Source of the DNA: Erythrobacter sp. BLCC-B19
Lineage (GTDB): Bacteria > Pseudomonadota > Alphaproteobacteria > Sphingomonadales > Sphingomonadaceae
Reading direction: 5' to 3'
Assembly (NCBI RefSeq): GCF_028621955.1
Contig: NZ_CP117516.1
Span: 1,634,001 to 1,698,000, forward strand
DNA length: 64,000 nucleotides
Shown here: piece after piece, positions 61,064-64,000 of the stretch
How the letters are laid out: every line of letters begins with the position of its first letter
Position numbering within the stretch: the stretch's first letter is position 1
The notes under the pieces: generated by a model
What the model was told of the DNA's origin: nothing
What the model saw: the letters and a program-made list of their open reading frames with translations, nothing else
The model's database searches: none
Position numbers and translations under genes: made by a program

Positions 61064-62020
61064 ATGCGGGTTCTCCTCACCGGATCGTCGGGCTGGCTGG
61101 GCCGCTTTCTTGCGCCGCTGCTGGAACGCGCGGGGCACGAGGTGACCGGGCTCGACATTGCTCCGGGGCTTCACACCGATGTGCTTGGGAGCGTCGCCGA
61201 CGCGGGTCTGATCGAACGGCTATTCGCCGAAAGCGGCTTCGAGGCCGTTGTCCACGCGGGCGCGCTGCACAAGCCCGATATCGTGCGCTACCCGGCGAGC
61301 GCCTTCGTCGACGTCAATGTCACCGGAACGTTGAACCTGCTCGAGGCGGCGGTGCGGCACGGGGCGGGGCGTTTCGTCTTCACCTCCACCACCTCGCTGA
61401 TGATCACCCGCGCGATCCGCGACGAGGTGGCGGCAGAAGCGGTGTGGCTCGACGAGACCAGCGGGCCCCTGCAACCGCGCAACATCTATGGTGTGACCAA
61501 GCGCGCGACCGAGGAACTGTGCCGCCTGTACCACGACCTCCACGGGTTGCCGGTGATCGCCCTCAGGGTCTCGCGCTTCTTCCCCGAGGACGACGACACC
61601 CACGCCGTCCCCGCGGGCGAGAACCTCAAGGCCAACGAGTTCCTGAACCGCCGCCTGACGGTGGAGGACTGCGCCGCCGCCCACCTCGCCGCGCTCGACG
61701 CCGCGCCGAGGCTGGGCTGGGGGCTCTATGTTGTGAGCGCCCCGCCGCCCTTCACCCGCGCCGATGCCGCGCGGCTGAAGACCGACGCGGCGGGGCTGAT
61801 CGCGGAACGCTTCCCCGAGGCGCCTGCGCTCTACGCCGCTCGCGGCTGGGTGCTGCCGCAGAGCATCGGGCGGGTCTACGACCCTACCGCGATTGAGCGC
61901 GACCTCGGCTTCCGCTGCCGGACCGATTTCGCGGCGGTGCTGGCGGCTCTGCGCGAGGGTAGGCCGCTCCCCTTCACTCACGATCCCGGCTATGTGCCGC
62001 CCAAGGAGTTGGGGCGCTAA
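61064..62020 (+). CDS. NAD-dependent epimerase/dehydratase (extended SDR)
   Basis: A 318-residue extended [25 protein letters not shown] at the N-terminus (TGxxGxxG), [18 protein letters not shown], and active-site Y-x-x-x-K in [13 protein letters not shown], with S in FTSTTSL. It is likely a sugar-nucleotide epimerase or dehydratase; the C-terminal region lacks a defining substrate motif. It converges on aroC with a 4-bp overlap. Confidence 0.85.
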   Translation: MRVLLTGSSGWLGRFLAPLLERAGHEVTGLDIAPGLHTDVLGSVADAGLIERLFAESGFEAVVHAGALHKPDIVRYPASAFVDVNVTGTLNLLEAAVRHGAGRFVFTSTTSLMITRAIRDEVAAEAVWLDETSGPLQPRNIYGVTKRATEELCRLYHDLHGLPVIALRVSRFFPEDDDTHAVPAGENLKANEFLNRRLTVEDCAAAHLAALDAAPRLGWGLYVVSAPPPFTRADAARLKTDAAGLIAERFPEAPALYAARGWVLPQSIGRVYDPTAIERDLGFRCRTDFAAVLAALREGRPLPFTHDPGYVPPKELGR

Positions 62021-63087
62021 CCCACCTGCCCGCGGTGCAGCAGCTTGTGATCGGCCAGCACCAGCGCCATCATCGCCTCGACCACCGGGGTGCCGCGGAT
62101 TCCCACGCAGGGGTCGTGGCGGCCCTTGGTGACGACTTCCACTGCTTCACCGGCGGAATTGATCGATTCCACCGGGGTCAGGATCGAGGATGTCGGCTTG
62201 AACGCCACGCGGCACACCACCGGCTGCCCGGTCGAGATGCCGCCCGCGGTGCCGCCTGCGTGATTGGCGAGGTAGATCGGCTTGCCATCGGGGCCGGGGC
62301 GCATCCGGTCGGCGTTTTCTTCCCCGGTGAGGCGCGCGGCTTCGAACCCGTCGCCGATCTCGACGCCTTTCACCGCATTGATGCTCATCATCGCGGCGGC
62401 GAGGTCGCTGTCGAGCTTGGCATAGATCGGCGCGCCCCAGCCTGCGGGGACGCCCTCCGCCACGCATTCGACGATCGCGCCGAGCGAGGAGCCGGCCTTG
62501 CGCGCGGCATCGACCTTTTCTTCCCAACGCTTTGCCGCCGCCGCGTCAGGGCAGAAGAAGGGGTTGTTGGCGATCTCGGCATAGTCGATGTTCGCCGGGT
62601 CGATCCGGTCGCCGCCCAATTCGCAGACGTAAGCCGTGATGGTGACCTCCGGGATCACCAGCCGCGCCACCGCGCCTGCCGCCACCCGCGCCGCCGTCTC
62701 GCGCGCTGAGGAGCGTCCGCCGCCGCGATAGTCGCGGATGCCGTATTTGGCGTCATAGGCGTAGTCGGCATGGCCCGGGCGGTAGCGCTGGGCGATCTCG
62801 GAATAGTCCTTGCTCCGCTGATCGGTGTTCTCGATCATCAGCGAAATGGGCGTGCCGGTGGTCTTGCCCTCGAAGGTGCCGCTGAGGATCCGCACCAGAT
62901 CATCCTCGCGCCGCTGGGTGGTGAAGCGGCTGGTGCCCGGCTTGCGGGCGTCGAGGAAGGGCTGGATGAACTCCTCGGAGATCGCCAGTCCAGGCGGGCA
63001 CCCGTCGACAACCGCGCCCAATGCGGGCCCGTGGCTCTCTCCCCAAGTGGTAAAGCGCAGCACGCGCCCGAAGGTGTTCCAGCTCAT
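62017..63087 (-). CDS. aroC: Chorismate synthase
   Basis: A 356-residue FMN-dependent enzyme, the last step of the shikimate pathway (EPSP to chorismate), starting at ATG 63087 ([20 protein letters not shown]). The three signatures are visible: [36 protein letters not shown] and [17 protein letters not shown]. The upstream start at 63117 would add ten residues and is unlikely. Confidence 0.97.
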   Translation of the reverse strand: MSWNTFGRVLRFTTWGESHGPALGAVVDGCPPGLAISEEFIQPFLDARKPGTSRFTTQRREDDLVRILSGTFEGKTTGTPISLMIENTDQRSKDYSEIAQRYRPGHADYAYDAKYGIRDYRGGGRSSARETAARVAAGAVARLVIPEVTITAYVCELGGDRIDPANIDYAEIANNPFFCPDAAAAKRWEEKVDAARKAGSSLGAIVECVAEGVPAGWGAPIYAKLDSDLAAAMMSINAVKGVEIGDGFEAARLTGEENADRMRPGPDGKPIYLANHAGGTAGGISTGQPVVCRVAFKPTSSILTPVESINSAGEAVEVVTKGRHDPCVGIRGTPVVEAMMALVLADHKLLHRGQVG

Positions 63088-63166
63088 GGCCCGCGCATTT
63101 GGCGCAAGTGTGGGCATCTGTCCATAAAGGCTGGACGCTTGGGCAAGCTTAGGTCAGGAACAAAAC

Positions 63167-63775
63167 ATGATTGCGAAGCTCTCAGGCAGGCTCGATGCGA
63201 CCGGCGAGGACTGGGCGATCGTCGATGTCGGCGGGGTGGGGTATCTGGTGCACTGCTCCAGCCGCACCCTCGCCGCGCTGGGCGAGGTGGGGGAGGCCTG
63301 CACCGTCCACACCGAATTGCAGGTGAGCGAGAACGACATGCGCCTGTTGGGCTTTGCCGAGCAGGCTGAGCGCGACTGGTTCCGGCTGCTGACGGGCGTG
63401 CAGGGCGTGGGTAGCAAGGTGGGCCTCGCGATATTGTCAGCCCTTTCCACCGGAGAACTGCGCGACGCCTGCGGCAAGGGCGACGCGGCGATGGTGGCGC
63501 GGGCGCAGGGCGTGGGGCCGAAGCTCGCGGGCCGGATCGTCAACGAGCTGAAGGACAAGGCGGGCGGGATGCCGGGCGGCTCGGGTGGGTTTGCGGTCTC
63601 GGCTGCCGCCGCCCCTGCAGGCAGCAAGGGCGCGGATGCGGCGAGTGCACTCGAGAACCTCGGCTTCAAGCCTGCCGTCGCGGCACAGGCCGTGGCCCGC
63701 GCGCTGGAAGAACTGGGCGAAGGCGCGAGCGAGGGCGAGCTGATCCGCGTGGCACTGAAGAAGGCGGCTGGGTGA
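63167..63775 (+). CDS. ruvA: Holliday junction branch migration protein RuvA
   Basis: A 202-residue junction-binding subunit of RuvABC. The N-terminal OB fold (MIAKLSGRLDATGEDWAIVDVGGVGYLVH), helix-hairpin-helix motifs (LLTGVQGVGSKVGLAILSAL and RAQGVGPKLAGRIVNELKDK) and C-terminal UBA-like domain (ALENLGFKPAVAAQAVARAL) are all there. ruvB usually follows; here a membrane protein gene starts immediately at the stop codon. Confidence 0.95.
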   Translation: MIAKLSGRLDATGEDWAIVDVGGVGYLVHCSSRTLAALGEVGEACTVHTELQVSENDMRLLGFAEQAERDWFRLLTGVQGVGSKVGLAILSALSTGELRDACGKGDAAMVARAQGVGPKLAGRIVNELKDKAGGMPGGSGGFAVSAAAAPAGSKGADAASALENLGFKPAVAAQAVARALEELGEGASEGELIRVALKKAAG

Positions 63776-64000
63776 TGCGGCAAATCAATCCCATATACAT
63801 CGTCTCTGGGTGTCTTTTTTTGGTTGCGTTGACTATTTTTGGGTCAGCGCCACATTCGCCTTCGTTGAGTAATTGGCTCCAGAAGTGGCAGGCTTTGATT
63901 GGTTCCGTCTTGGCCCTGATTGGTGCTTATTGGACTGTTTCAAAGATTTCTCAGCAAATCGAGCACAGCGAAAAAGTGGAAAGCCGCCGAGTGCGTCGCG
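63775..64000 (+). CDS. Hypothetical membrane protein, truncated by the window edge
   Basis: ATG 63775 overlaps the ruvA stop by one base (TGATG) and the frame remains open to the window end, 75 residues. It starts MRQINPIYIVSGCLFLVALTIFG, then has a second hydrophobic segment (ALIGSVLALIGAYWTVSKI) and a charged coil (QQIEHSEKVESRRVRR). The base composition is visibly lower in GC than its neighbours, which suggests acquired DNA. Nothing more can be said without the remainder. Confidence 0.6.
   Translation, partial: MRQINPIYIVSGCLFLVALTIFGSAPHSPSLSNWLQKWQALIGSVLALIGAYWTVSKISQQIEHSEKVESRRVRR

Noticed and set aside
1..64000. CRISPR arrays and rRNA genes
   Set aside because: No regularly spaced direct repeats and no rRNA-like conserved blocks were seen anywhere.

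Overview
The window is a high-GC alphaproteobacterial chromosome segment, most likely an Erythrobacter/Porphyrobacter-type member of the Sphingomonadales. Supporting signs are a bchE-bchJ pair (bacteriochlorophyll synthesis, so an aerobic anoxygenic phototroph is likely), an NDUFA12-type complex I protein, a DUF2155-aat pair, a TonB receptor beside a Baeyer-Villiger-type monooxygenase, and short inverted-repeat elements between genes. A perfect 16-bp parS site at 45232-45247 suggests the segment lies in the origin-proximal part of the chromosome. No rRNA operon, CRISPR array or intact insertion sequence was seen.

Layout. 1-4.7 kb: housekeeping genes (fatty acyl-AMP ligase fragment, recX, a DUF192 lipoprotein, NDUFA12-like, DUF2155, aat) ending at tRNA-Trp(CCA). 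4.7-17.46 kb: a probable genomic island that starts at the 3' end of tRNA-Trp and ends in a truncated tyrosine-recombinase gene. It separates tRNA-Trp from secE, which I expect to be close neighbours. Its cargo looks like defence: a 104-aa unknown plus a NYN-LOTUS RNase; a DUF429 RNase H-like protein; a five-gene plus-strand array of a DUF2779 Cas4-like/DEDD nuclease, a large McrB GTPase, an extra PD-(D/E)XK protein, McrC and a WYL regulator; and a decayed helicase/nuclease/HNH mosaic. This array is my leading candidate for an undescribed system, a McrBC variant with two additional nucleases.

17.5-21.1 kb: core translation and secretion genes (secE, nusG, rplK, rplA), with a zinc-ribbon-like small protein and an opposite-strand PspA-like gene lying between nusG and rplK. 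21-26 kb: an acetyltransferase and polysaccharide-deacetylase pair, a CinA-like protein and a flavin monooxygenase. 26-37.5 kb: a TonB receptor, then acyl-CoA dehydrogenase, enoyl-CoA hydratase, thiolase, a thiolase-like protein, a CMD protein, two VOC proteins and 4-hydroxyphenylpyruvate dioxygenase, which together suggest acyl-CoA and tyrosine/aromatic catabolism.

37.6-39.8 kb: bchE-bchJ, with a hairpin that covers the bchE ribosome binding site. 39.8-42.8 kb: a minus-strand operon (SPFH protein, ribbon-helix-helix protein, two related 2-TM proteins) behind a near-perfect 24-bp AT-rich palindrome. 43-49.8 kb: a TIR-TM-TolB-TPR protein, a small lipoprotein, parS, a Sel1-like/trypsin fusion and a SLOG-like multi-TM protein. 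49.8-56 kb: an acetyltransferase with a JmjC/cupin partner, gamma-glutamyltransferase, DUF2306, a LytTR membrane regulator and a rhodanese. 56-61 kb: peroxide defence (katG, ahpF, ahpC). 61-64 kb: an epimerase, aroC, ruvA and the start of a membrane protein. All family assignments come from reading motifs by eye; no database search was run.
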